From: Rebecca billardiae RCC1528
Lineage: Eukaryota; Haptophyta
Reading direction: 5' to 3'
DNA length: 64,000 bases
Assembly: GCA_965240325.2 (NCBI GenBank)
Contig: OZ251246.1
Span: 434,001-498,000 of the forward strand
Shown here: positions 55,772-64,000 of the stretch, in pieces
Layout of the letters: each line of letters starts with the position of its first letter
How positions within the stretch are numbered: position 1 is the stretch's first letter
The notes under the pieces: generated by a model
Seen by the model: only the letters and a program-made list of their open reading frames with translations
Databases searched by the model: none
Told to the model about the DNA's origin: nothing
Program-made: the position numbers and the translations under genes

Positions 55772-58700
55772 ATGACCAACGCGGCGGAGACGGGCGAGGA
55801 GCCCAAGGGGCGGTGGGCGGCGGTGATCCTCGCCGCCGGCTACGGCTCGCGCCTGCAGAAGGACATCGAGAGCGACGCGTCGAAGCAATTTGACCATCTG
55901 CTCGGCCAGCCCAAGGGGCTGCTCCCTGTCGGCGGCGTGCCGCTGCTGGACCACTGGCTGCGCGCGTTCCGCGCGACGGAGGGCGAGGTCGGGCCGGTGA
56001 TCATCGTGACCAACGAGTTCTTCCACCGCCAGTTCGCCGAGTGGGCCGTCTCCCGCGGCCTCGGTCGCAACGTCGTCGTGAACGACGGCACGACATCGAA
56101 TGAGACTCGGCTGGGCGCTTGCCGCGACCTGCAGCTGGCGATCGAGACGAAGGGCGACCTGATCGGCGACCGCGACGTGCTCGTCGTCGCGGGCGACACC
56201 CTCTTCTTCCAGGACTTCTCGCTCAAGGCCTTCCTCCACGCGCTGCCGCCGCACCGCTCGGGTGTGGTCACTTACGAGATCCAATCTGACGCCGAGGTAC
56301 GGGCGCGCGCGCAGTCCGGGCGGCGGGCGCGCGCCCTGCCGCGCGCCGTGCGCCCGCCGACGGTCACGCGCGCATATGCGCGGGCTGCGGCAGCGCCTCG
56401 GAGGCGCGGCGCTCTGTTCGCATCCGCGCGCTCACGCGCGCGCGCGCGCGCACGCCCCACGCGCCGGCGTCCCTCCGCCCGCTCTCGGCGCCGGCGGCCG
56501 CAGACGCGCAAGCGTGGGATCGTGGAGACGGACTCGACGGGCCGCGTGACGCGGCTGCTGGAGAAGCCCGAGCCGACCGAGACGGCGAGCCGCGCCGCGT
56601 GCCCCGCCTTCTACGCCTACCGCCACCCGTGCAAGACGCTGATCGACCGTTTTATGGCGGTGAAACGGCCGCTCGGCCTGGAGGCTGTGGACGCGCCCGG
56701 TCGGCTGCTCGCGTGGCTGATTGACGAAACGGAGGTGCAGGCGGTGCCCGTGTCGGGCCGGTTCGACATCGGCAACCTCTCGCAGTACCGCGACACGCTC
56801 TCCTTCTACGCCTCCACCCTCGACTCCGATCTCAACACGATCTCGGGCTCAGGCGTGATTACAGCGCGCGCGTACGCGCGCGCCGCGCTCTGTGGCAACC
56901 CCTCCGACGGTTTCGGCGGGAAGACGCTCTCGCTGCTCGTGCGCAACTACCACGCGGAGGTGACGATGCGCCCGTCCGAGCGGCTCGTCTTCGTGCCGCA
57001 CCCCGAGTACGACCGCGACACCGAGTTCGCCAACATGGGCGAGCTGCTGCTGCGCACCGAGCTGAATGGCTACTACGGCGGGCTCCGGCTGCTGCGCGCG
57101 ACCGTCAAAAAATTCGCCGCGCTGTGCGAGGCGGCGCACGTGCCGCTCGAGAAGAACTTCACGATGAGCTACGAGACGCAGATCCCGCGGATGGTGCGCG
57201 CGCGGCCCCGGACCCCTTCGCCCGCGCCCGCGCCCGAGGCCTCTCCCGCCACGTGCCGCTCTGGTGGTCGTCGCGGCGCGCGCGTCCCGAGCGCGCGCGG
57301 CGGAATGCTTTTTTTTCGTTTTCGGTCTGCTCTTTTTTGGGGGGGGTACACCGAGCGCCCGCGGCGGAATGCGCGCGCTCGCGGTGACCGCGCGCCGGCC
57401 CGCTCCGATGGCCCGCCATGGCCCGCCGCCGCGCCGCGCGCGCGCGCCCGCCGCCGGCGTGCGTGCGCACGCAGGTCGGTCTCTCAGGGTCCTCCGCCAT
57501 CATCACCGCCGCGCTGCGCGCGCTGCTTCACTTCTACGGCCCGGCGCCGGCCGAGGGCGGCCCGGCGGCGCTGCTCGCCCGGCTCGGCCTCCGAGACTGC
57601 GACGTGCCGCAGCTGATTCTGGACGTGGAGGCGCAGGAGCTCGGCATCACGGCGGGGCTGCAGGTGCGCGTGCGCGCGGGTGGAGCGGCCGAGCGGCGGG
57701 CGGGCTGCGCGGCAGCGGAGGGCGGGGCAGGTCTGGGCGCGCCGCACGCCGCGGGCCGCGCGCACACCGGCCGAGCGGCCTAGGCCAGATTCGCATCTCC
57801 AGATTCGCATCTCCAGATTCGCATCTCTAGATTCGCATCTGCCGCACAGCCGCCACCAATGCCTCAGCACTACAGTCGCTTCCCCCTGCAGCCGCGCCCC
57901 GCCGGCCGAGTCTGGCCGAGTGGCCTCGGGGCGTGCTGCGCGGCCGCAGCGGCGCTCCACGGCACGCCGGCAGACGGGCACGCGAGCGAGCGTGTGAGCG
58001 GGACATGTGGGATGAGGCAGGGCTGCGCTGGCATGCCACTCACGCGCCACGCTCTCGCGGCCGTGTGCCCCCGCTGCCCTCCGCGCGCCCCCGCTCGGCG
58101 CTGCCCCGCCCGCCGCCCGCTGCGCCACCCTGCCCCGGCCCCGCGCGCCGCCCCCCGCTGCGCCACTGCCTCTGCCCCGCGCGCCGGCTCCTGGCGCCCC
58201 CCGCGGCGCCACAGGACCGGGTGATCCAGTGGTACGGCGGCTGCGTGCACATGGACTTCCGGACTGAGACCGCCCGGACCGACGCGTACACGCCCGTGCC
58301 CATCGAGGCGCTGCCGCCGCTGTACCTCGCGTTCAACACGCGGCTGCTCGGCGATTCCGGCAAAGTCCACTCGCCAGTTAAGGCGCGCTTCGCCGCCGGC
58401 GAGCCGCTCGTGGTTGAGGGCATGCTCAAGCTGGCAGACAACACCGACGCGGCGCTGCGCGCGGTGCTCGCGCGCGACTACGGCACGCTGGCGGATCTGA
58501 TGGATGTGCGCGCGCGTGCGCGCGGCACAGCTCCGCCGCTGCCGCGCGCGTGCGCGTGGCCTGGACCGCGCGCACGCGGCGTCAAAAGTGTCTTTCGGCT
58601 TTTGATTTTCTTTTTTCAAAAGTCTTTCGGCTTGCTCACACGCCGCCGTGCGCCCCGGGCCGCGCTGCCGTGCGCGCGCGCGCCCGCAGGCCAACTTTGC

Positions 58701-59067
58701 GCTGCGCCGCTCGATCTATGGCGACGCGGCGGTGGGCGAGCGCAACATCGAGATGGTGGACACCGCGCGCGCCCTCGGGCTCGCCGCCAAGTTCACCGGC
58801 TCCGGCGGCGCATGCATCTGCCTCAAGCGACCCACGGCCGACGCCGCGGCTGAGGGCGCGGCGAACGGCGGCGTGCGCGTGGCTGTCGAGAGCCCGCTGC
58901 TGCTCAGCGAGGCGGAGGAGGAGGCCGCCCGGAAGGTCTTCAACGAGAAGGGCTTCACCTTCATCCGGATCCGCTTCGACGACGACCACTCGGGCGGCGG
59001 GCGCTCGCCCCTGCCGCCGTCGCCCTCGTCGGGCGCGCTGCGCGGCGCTGTGCTTCAGATCGACTAG
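55772..59067 (+). CDS. Bifunctional sugar-1-phosphate nucleotidyltransferase / glucuronokinase
   Basis: Five exons, 55772-56296, 56504-57193, 57475-57663, 58215-58505 and 58690-59067, all phase 0, give 690 aa. Residues 1-300: an NTP_transferase domain with [62 protein letters not shown] and FDIGNLSQY. Residues about 310-690: a GHMP kinase closely resembling plant glucuronokinase, with [30 protein letters not shown] (ATP loop across a splice), [48 protein letters not shown] and [11 protein letters not shown]. The pair would turn glucuronate into glucuronate-1-phosphate and then UDP-glucuronate, the end of the inositol-oxidation route, feeding uronic-acid polysaccharides. The nucleotidyltransferase substrate is inferred from the fusion. 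Intron 3 carries a 14-bp tandem repeat. Plant glucuronokinase lacks the N-terminal domain. Confidence 0.85.
57786..57842. repeat. Intronic 14-bp repeat x4
   Basis: CAGATTCGCATCTC repeated four times (last copy slightly changed) in intron 3 of the glucuronokinase gene. Each unit contains GATTCGCATC, and several carry internal CAG acceptor-like sites. Confidence 0.9.
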
Positions 59068-59600
59068 GCGGCTGCATCGTCGCGGCCGATTGCAGCCGTG
59101 CGCCGGGCCGCACGATCGGCGCCAGGCGGTGGTACTTGCTCGGGCGGCTGCCTGTGTGCGCCAATCGGGCCCGGCGGACGCGCCGAGCCGCTGAGTCACG
59201 GTGACGGAATTGCCAGCTGAGCCCCCGGGCGGCGGCGCGCGCGGCCGCCTGCCGCCTCTGCGCAGTGTACAGACTCTAGGCCCGAGATGAGTGACGCGTG
59301 GCCGCACGTGCCACGTGTCAGGCAGGCCGTCTCCGGGTGCTCGCCGTCCTTGCACGGCGTCCTGCCCAGCAGTGTGGACTCAGCATGCCTCCTTGCACGA
59401 CGCCACACCTGCCCTGGGCCTTGCGGCAGCCATTCGTCTGCATCGACCCGCCTGTGCCTCCGCGAGTCCGCGTGCGCGGGTCGATCGCAGTCGGCGGCGT
59501 TCATTGCCGGCGACGAAGCCGACGACGACGGCCAGGGCCCAAAGCGCGGGAATCGTCTCGAAATCCGCTGATTCCAGACGGCCCGGCCACGTCAGTCAGC
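59068..59600. other. Intergenic / 5' region of the VIPP1 gene
   Basis: GC-rich, no gene seen. The VIPP1 frame is open well upstream of its ATG, but composition before 59601 is not protein-like. Confidence 0.5.
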
Positions 59601-60873
59601 ATGGCAGCACGCCTCTGCATCCAACATCCGGCACGGCCCGCGCTCGCGCTCGCGCTGGCGGTGATCGCGGTGCTCGCGGGCACCGCGGCGGGCGTGGTCT
59701 CGCCGCGGCACATCTCCCCCCGCGCACCCTCCGCCTTCGTCTCGCGGAGGCCCGCCGCCTCCGCCGATGTTTCCATGAACATTCTCGATCGGTTCGGACG
59801 GCTGGTGAAGGCGAATGTGAACTCGCTGATCGCGAACGCGGAGGATCCGGAGAAGGTGCTCGAGCAGGCGGTGGTGGACATGCAAAAGGATCTGGTCAAG
59901 ATCCGCCAGTCGTACGCCGAGGTCGTCGCCTCGCAGAAGCGCGCGAAGGAGCAGATGCGCGCGGCCGAGGACGAGGCCGGGAAGTGGTACAAGCGCGCGC
60001 AGCTCGCGCTCGAGAAGGGCGAGGAGGACCTGGCGCGCGAGGCGCTCGAGCGGCGGCGCGGGCAGGACGAGCTCGCGCAGAGCCTCGCCTCGCAGCTCAG
60101 CAACCAGGACGCCTCCGTCCAGGGCCTCTACGACGCGATGAAGGAGCTCGAGGCGAAAATCTCGGAGGCAAAGTTGAAGAAGGACCAGTACACGGCGCGG
60201 GCGCGCACGGCCAAGGCGACGGCCAAGGTGAACGACATGCTCTCCGACGTGGGCACGAGCTCGGCGGTCGCGGCGTTCGACCGCATGAAGGACAAGGTCG
60301 AGACGCTCGAGGCCGAGGCCGAGACCACCCGCCAGCTCAAGCTCACCTCCGGCTCGAGCGCGCCCAAGACGATGGAGGACAAGTTCAAGGTGGGTAATGC
60401 GGGTAATGCGGGTACTTCCCGGGGGGACGCGGGGGGCGTGCTGGCGCGCGCGCCCGCCCGCGCGCGCGGCGGGCCCCCTTGCGTGTGGAACGGCTTGCGG
60501 GTGCCATCCGGCGGGCGGGCGGCGGGGCGGCGGGCTGCGGCGCGGGCTTGCGCGGCGTGTCGTGCTCCCAGCTATGCCAGTCGTGCCCCGCACCCCCAGC
60601 CGGCGGAGCGGCGCGTTCTGGGGCCAGTGTGCACTCGCCACGCACGTCAATACGCGCACTGCTTCGCTCACCGCACCCTGCCCTGCGCCCCCGGCGTGTG
60701 CCCTACGCCGCCTCCGGCCACCGCCCGCCGCGGCGCGATCGCGCGCGCTCGCGCCCGCCGCGCAGGCGCTCGAGGCCGGTACCGACATTGACGACGAGCT
60801 GGAGAAGCTGCGCGCGTCGCTGCCCTCCGCGTCGAAGAAGGAGATCGCCCCTGCGAAGGACGATGAGCTCTGA
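59601..60873 (+). CDS. VIPP1: VIPP1 / IM30 (PspA family) thylakoid membrane protein
   Basis: Exons 59601-60389 and 60766-60873 join in phase (GTGGGT donor, CGCAG acceptor), giving 298 aa. It starts with a signal peptide (ALALALAVIAVLAGTAAGVV) and an Arg/Ser/Pro transit-like stretch ending near ASADVS, a bipartite presequence expected for a plastid behind four membranes. The mature part begins MNILDRFGRLVKANVNSLIA, the PspA/IM30 helix 0-1, then EDPEKVLEQAVVDMQKDL and a long coiled coil (AREALERRRGQDELAQSLA, DAMKELEAKISEAKLKKDQY), ending with DIDDELEKLRA and a short acidic tail. VIPP1 forms membrane-remodelling rods and rings needed for thylakoid biogenesis. Length matches the family. The 376-bp intron has no unusual repeats. 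Confidence 0.93.
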
Positions 60874-61979
60874 GCGGCGTGCGGCCTCGCCCTCCCTGAG
60901 CAGCAGGCCAGGCGCGACGCACCCGCAGGCCCGCTCGCAGTGGGCCGCCGTCACAAGAACGAGTGGCCAGTGGCCGGGCCCACTGCTAGCTATCGCCCGG
61001 CCTGCTGAGTGCTGGCAGCATCAGTAGTCGTCCCCGCTACGTCTTAGCCCCCGGCGGCCCGGCCCGGTCCCGGACGTCTGGCGAGGTTGCCGCGGGCGGG
61101 CGGCGCGGCAGCCGATCCGCGCCGGCACCCGGCGGTCAGCGCCCGCTGTGATGACGCGGGCCCGGCTGCAGATTCCGAGAAATAATCGAGATTGCCGGGA
61201 CGCCATCGCCAATCACTTCTGCTATCTATACGTGCGCGCGGTCGCCGCGCAGCGCCGCGTCATATAAAGTAGCCGCCGTCATACCGTCCCGTGTCCGTCG
61301 CGCGTCCATCCGAGCAGACTCGTCCATCACGGTCACGGATCCGATCGTCAATCGTCATGCAAGTCAAGTGACGGTCGTGGTCCGCGTCGGGTCGTGGCTC
61401 GGTGGCATGAGTCGTGTTGCCGCCAGCATCGTCGTCGATCTATCATTGGCGGCCATATATTATTGATATATGACGATGCTGATGACGCGATGCTGCTGCT
61501 GCATGAGACGCGACTCGTCGTAGTGCGCGCATATGACAGTTGCCCACGCCTCGCGGCCTCCGCGCCGGCCCGATAGGCGCTATATATATATATATATATT
61601 AATTATGATATATATATATATACGTAACTTATTATATACTGCTAGCAGGAGACTATCGGCGTGCCCGCTTGTCCTTGACTTGCAGCATACCACGGTCGGT
61701 GTAATAGCCCACGGGCTGCTCAGAGTCAGATTCCGGGGGGGCGGCTCAGCCTGCGGGACCGAGTGCGGGTGGGGCCGGTGCTGGCCGTCGGCGTCGGGCT
61801 GACAGGCGGGCATCACCCGGGCCGCCATCGCACAGTCCGGCGTGACATCTGCGCGCGGAACTGCGCGCCCGATGACGCTCGCCACGGCCGCCCGGAAGGC
61901 GGAAGCCGCTGCAGGCCGAGCGCTGCTAGTAGCACGTCATGCGCACCGTGCGTGGACAGACCGCGCGGCCCCGGCCCGC
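60874..61979. other. Intergenic DNA between convergent genes, AT repeats
   Basis: No gene seen. It contains CATATAAAG near 61260 and an imperfect TA-rich palindromic block at 61581-61622. Confidence 0.5.
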
Positions 61980-64000
61980 TCAGTTGCCCTTGAAGGCGCT
62001 GCAGTCCGGGCACGAGCACGTCTTGCACACCGTGTGCGGGCAGACCGCGCCCGACAGGCAACATTGCGCAATGCTGCCTGGGCCACATGCGCGCGGGTCG
62101 CACGTGCCGCCGCCTTCGCACTGGGCGTAGGGCGATTCGGGCGGCGAGGGCAACGAGGGCGCGGGCGTGGGCGCGGCCCCGCTCGGAGCGCCGCCCGCCT
62201 TGGGCTCGGGCCGGGCCGGGCGGAAGCGCATGCCGCCGCCGCCGCCGGATTTGCCGCCGCGGCGTCGCACGGGGCCGCGGCCGCCGGGCCCAGCGCCGCC
62301 GTTCGCTAAGTCACGGCCGCCGCCCGGGCCCGCGCCGCCCGCGCCCGCCTCGCCGCCCGCGGGCGCGGGCGCGGCGCCGCCGCCGCTCTGCGTCGTCGTC
62401 GCGAGCGAGGCCAGCCCGATCAGCAGGATCAGAAGGCCGAGGACCGCGACGCCCACGCGGCAGCGCCGACCGGCTGTCGACGGCGACTGTAGCAGCTCCC
62501 ACCAGCGCAGCACGCGCTCGCGCGCGCGAGAGAAGACGGTGCGGGCGATCCCGGCGGCGCGCTCGGCGAGCACGCGCGCGCCCGCCGCGACGACGACCCA
62601 CGCGGCGTGCACGCGCGCGCACACGGCACGCCAGCCGCGTGCGCACGCGGCGGCCGCGCGCCCCGCCCCGATTCGAATGCGCGCCCAACCGTCTGCGGCC
62701 GCATGCGCGACAGAGTTGGGCACAGCGCGGCGCGCGGCCTTGCCCGCGCGCTTGGCCGCGCGGCCGACGGCTTTGCCGGCGAGCATCGCGCCGACGAGCA
62801 CGGCGAGGACGGCCGTGGCCAGCCCGCCGCGGAACCCGCCCTTGCCCGCCGCCGCCTCCAGGCCGCGCGCCCAGTGCGGCTGCGCGACCTCCGCGCCGTC
62901 CGCCACTCGCTCCGCGTCGTCCGAGGTCGAGCCGGAATCGGACTCGGAGGAGCCCCCGGACTGGCCGGCGGGGATGCGCTCGGCGGACTCCTGGTCTGGG
63001 CCCTCGCCCTCGGGCAGCAGCTTCGCGCTGTGCTCGGAGTGCGCCTCGGCCTTCTTCTTCTGCGCGCGAGACCAGTCGCTCACCTGCTGTGCCGCGGCCG
63101 GCGCGACCGAGATGAGCAGGACGACGCCGATCATGAAGGAGCCCGCGATCGTGGCCCAGAGGGCGGCGGAGCGGCCGCGGCCGCTGCGCCGCGGCGGCGG
63201 CGGCACGGTGCCGCCACCGCCCGCCGGGACGGCGGGCGGCAGCGGCGGCAGCGGCGGGAAGGGCACGGCGGGCGGCGCGGGCGCCACGCCGCCGCCGCCG
63301 CCGCCGCTCGGCATGCCGGGCGGCGAGGGCGAGGGCGAGGGCGGGAGCGGCGGGAATGGCGGCGGCGGCGGCGAGGGCGAGAGGATGCGCGGGCTGAGCG
63401 GCGGCGGCGGCGAGTACGGCGGTGGCGGCGAGAAGGGCGGCGGCGGCGACTCGTCGTGCGGCAGCAGCGCCGCTTCGCACTGCGCTTCCGGTGGCCAAAC
63501 GTCCGGGCTCCCGGACCCAGCGCCGGAGGACTTGCTCGCTTGGAGCTGCGGCCGGGTCGCGATCCAGTAGAGCGTCGCGGTGCGGCTGTTGCCGTTGCCT
63601 GCCGGCGCCTCGCCCGAGAAGACCGAGTCCGGGAGCGCGAGCGCCTCCTCCCACGCCTGCGGCGGCGGCGGCGGAGGGCGACGGGCGAGGGCGGCGCGCG
63701 CGCGGGCGCATCGCGATGAGCCCACGCTGCGCGCCCTCCTCGGGGCGGTGCGCGCGGGGCGCGCGCGCGGTGCGCGCTGCCGTGCGCCGCGCACCTTGGT
63801 CGGCTCGAGGATCGCGCGCTGCATGGTGAAGAGCGTCACCCAGCCGTCCTTCACGCACGCGCCCGACATGCCGCAGTCCTTCGCGCCGATCGGGTACGAC
63901 GCGTTCACGAAGCCCGGCTGCAGGTAGTACTCGGATGGCGGGATGAACGGCACCATTTGAATGCCGTGCACCATGTACGCCGAGCCGCCAAACCAGGTCT
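61980..64000 (-). CDS. GH81 endo-1,3-beta-glucanase, C-terminal part with membrane anchor (partial)
   Basis: The 5' part lies beyond the right edge. Exons here: 64000-63795 and 63656-61980, in phase (GTGCGC donor). The coding begins TWFGGSAYMVHGIQMVPFIP, the end of the GH81 catalytic domain, then PGFVNASYPIGAKDCG, MQRAILEPTK and, after the splice, AWEEALALPDS and TATLYWIATRP, the family's terminal motif. GH81 enzymes cut beta-1,3-glucan (callose, laminarin or chrysolaminarin type). The C-terminal extension of about 480 residues is unusual: Pro/Ser-rich stalk (SPPPPFSPPPPYSPPP), a helix ATIAGSFMIGVVLLISVAPA, an acidic Ser patch, a Lys/Arg/Ala-rich segment, a second helix VGVAVLGLLILLIGLASLAT, a Gly-rich linker and a Cys-rich end (CDPRACGPGSIAQCC). 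It is likely tethered to a membrane or wall. Confidence 0.8.
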   Translation of the reverse strand, partial: TWFGGSAYMVHGIQMVPFIPPSEYYLQPGFVNASYPIGAKDCGMSGACVKDGWVTLFTMQRAILEPTKVRGARQRAPRARPARTAPRRARSVGSSRCARARAALARRPPPPPPQAWEEALALPDSVFSGEAPAGNGNSRTATLYWIATRPQLQASKSSGAGSGSPDVWPPEAQCEAALLPHDESPPPPFSPPPPYSPPPPLSPRILSPSPPPPPFPPLPPSPSPSPPGMPSGGGGGGVAPAPPAVPFPPLPPLPPAVPAGGGGTVPPPPRRSGRGRSAALWATIAGSFMIGVVLLISVAPAAAQQVSDWSRAQKKKAEAHSEHSAKLLPEGEGPDQESAERIPAGQSGGSSESDSGSTSDDAERVADGAEVAQPHWARGLEAAAGKGGFRGGLATAVLAVLVGAMLAGKAVGRAAKRAGKAARRAVPNSVAHAAADGWARIRIGAGRAAAACARGWRAVCARVHAAWVVVAAGARVLAERAAGIARTVFSRARERVLRWWELLQSPSTAGRRCRVGVAVLGLLILLIGLASLATTTQSGGGAAPAPAGGEAGAGGAGPGGGRDLANGGAGPGGRGPVRRRGGKSGGGGGMRFRPARPEPKAGGAPSGAAPTPAPSLPSPPESPYAQCEGGGTCDPRACGPGSIAQCCLSGAVCPHTVCKTCSCPDCSAFKGN

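Overview
The window looks like nuclear DNA of a GC-rich unicellular alga with a complex (secondary) plastid. A haptophyte is the best guess; a pelagophyte or a similar lineage is possible. The grounds are these. Genes are eukaryotic, with short GC-rich spliceosomal introns that mostly open with GTGCGC or GTGCGG and close with CGCAG. Two proteins with chloroplast-type functions (VIPP1 and an HNH protein) start with a signal-peptide-like segment followed by a transit-like stretch. The family mix is algal: TMEM65, a nodulin-like MFS carrier, glucuronokinase, GH81, EsV-1-7 repeats, Sel1-MYND. No search was run, so family names rest on motif and domain recognition.

Layout. 1-2.5 kb: intergenic DNA and a broken DDE transposase (-). 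2.6-4.8 kb: PIN/GPR155-like carrier (+). 5.9-9.4 kb: PX-domain membrane protein (+) with a long CTG repeat in an intron. 9.8-10.8 kb: doubtful coding (-). 11.8-13.3 kb: 5'-truncated non-LTR retrotransposon (+). 14.0-16.4 kb: divergent pair, glycosyltransferase-like (-) and TMEM65-GAF fusion (+). 16.6-17.6 kb: first large foldback. 17.9-22.9 kb: pseudokinase / Cys-less LOV / KA1-like protein (-). 24.3-25.4 kb: second foldback. 26.4-29.2 kb: divergent pair, coiled-coil protein (-) and secreted OGT-like GT41 (+). 30.1-34.4 kb: complete young non-autonomous LTR retrotransposon with a third foldback inside it. 34.7-35.8 kb: phospholipid scramblase (-). 37.1-38.6 kb: Sel1-MYND protein (+). 38.6-41.8 kb: gene-poor DNA with a microsatellite cluster. 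41.8-44.3 kb: disordered AP2-like protein (-). 47.0-51.3 kb: divergent pair, HNH protein (-) and MFS carrier (+). 51.8-53.1 kb: nine EsV-1-7 repeats (+). 53.4-55.5 kb: overlapping divergent pair, EF-hand-like (-) and NodZ/FUT8-like glycosyltransferase (+). 55.8-59.1 kb: nucleotidyltransferase-glucuronokinase fusion (+). 59.6-60.9 kb: VIPP1 (+). 62.0-64.0 kb: C-terminal part of a membrane-anchored GH81 glucanase (-), cut by the window edge.

How it fits together. There are no operons, but five gene pairs are head to head with less than about 260 bp between starts, so shared promoters are likely. Several products act on glycans or cell surfaces: GT41, the NodZ/FUT8-like enzyme, UDP-glucuronate synthesis, GH81 and the glycosyltransferase-like protein. 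The most unusual items are the catalytically dead kinase joined to a LOV domain without its photoactive cysteine, the TMEM65 protein with a cyclic-nucleotide-type GAF domain, the glucuronate-activating fusion enzyme, the EsV-1-7 array, three near-perfect 0.3-0.4 kb inverted repeats, and a 37-nt motif shared just downstream of two unrelated genes. Intron positions were chosen by me from splice sites and reading-phase agreement and are predictions.
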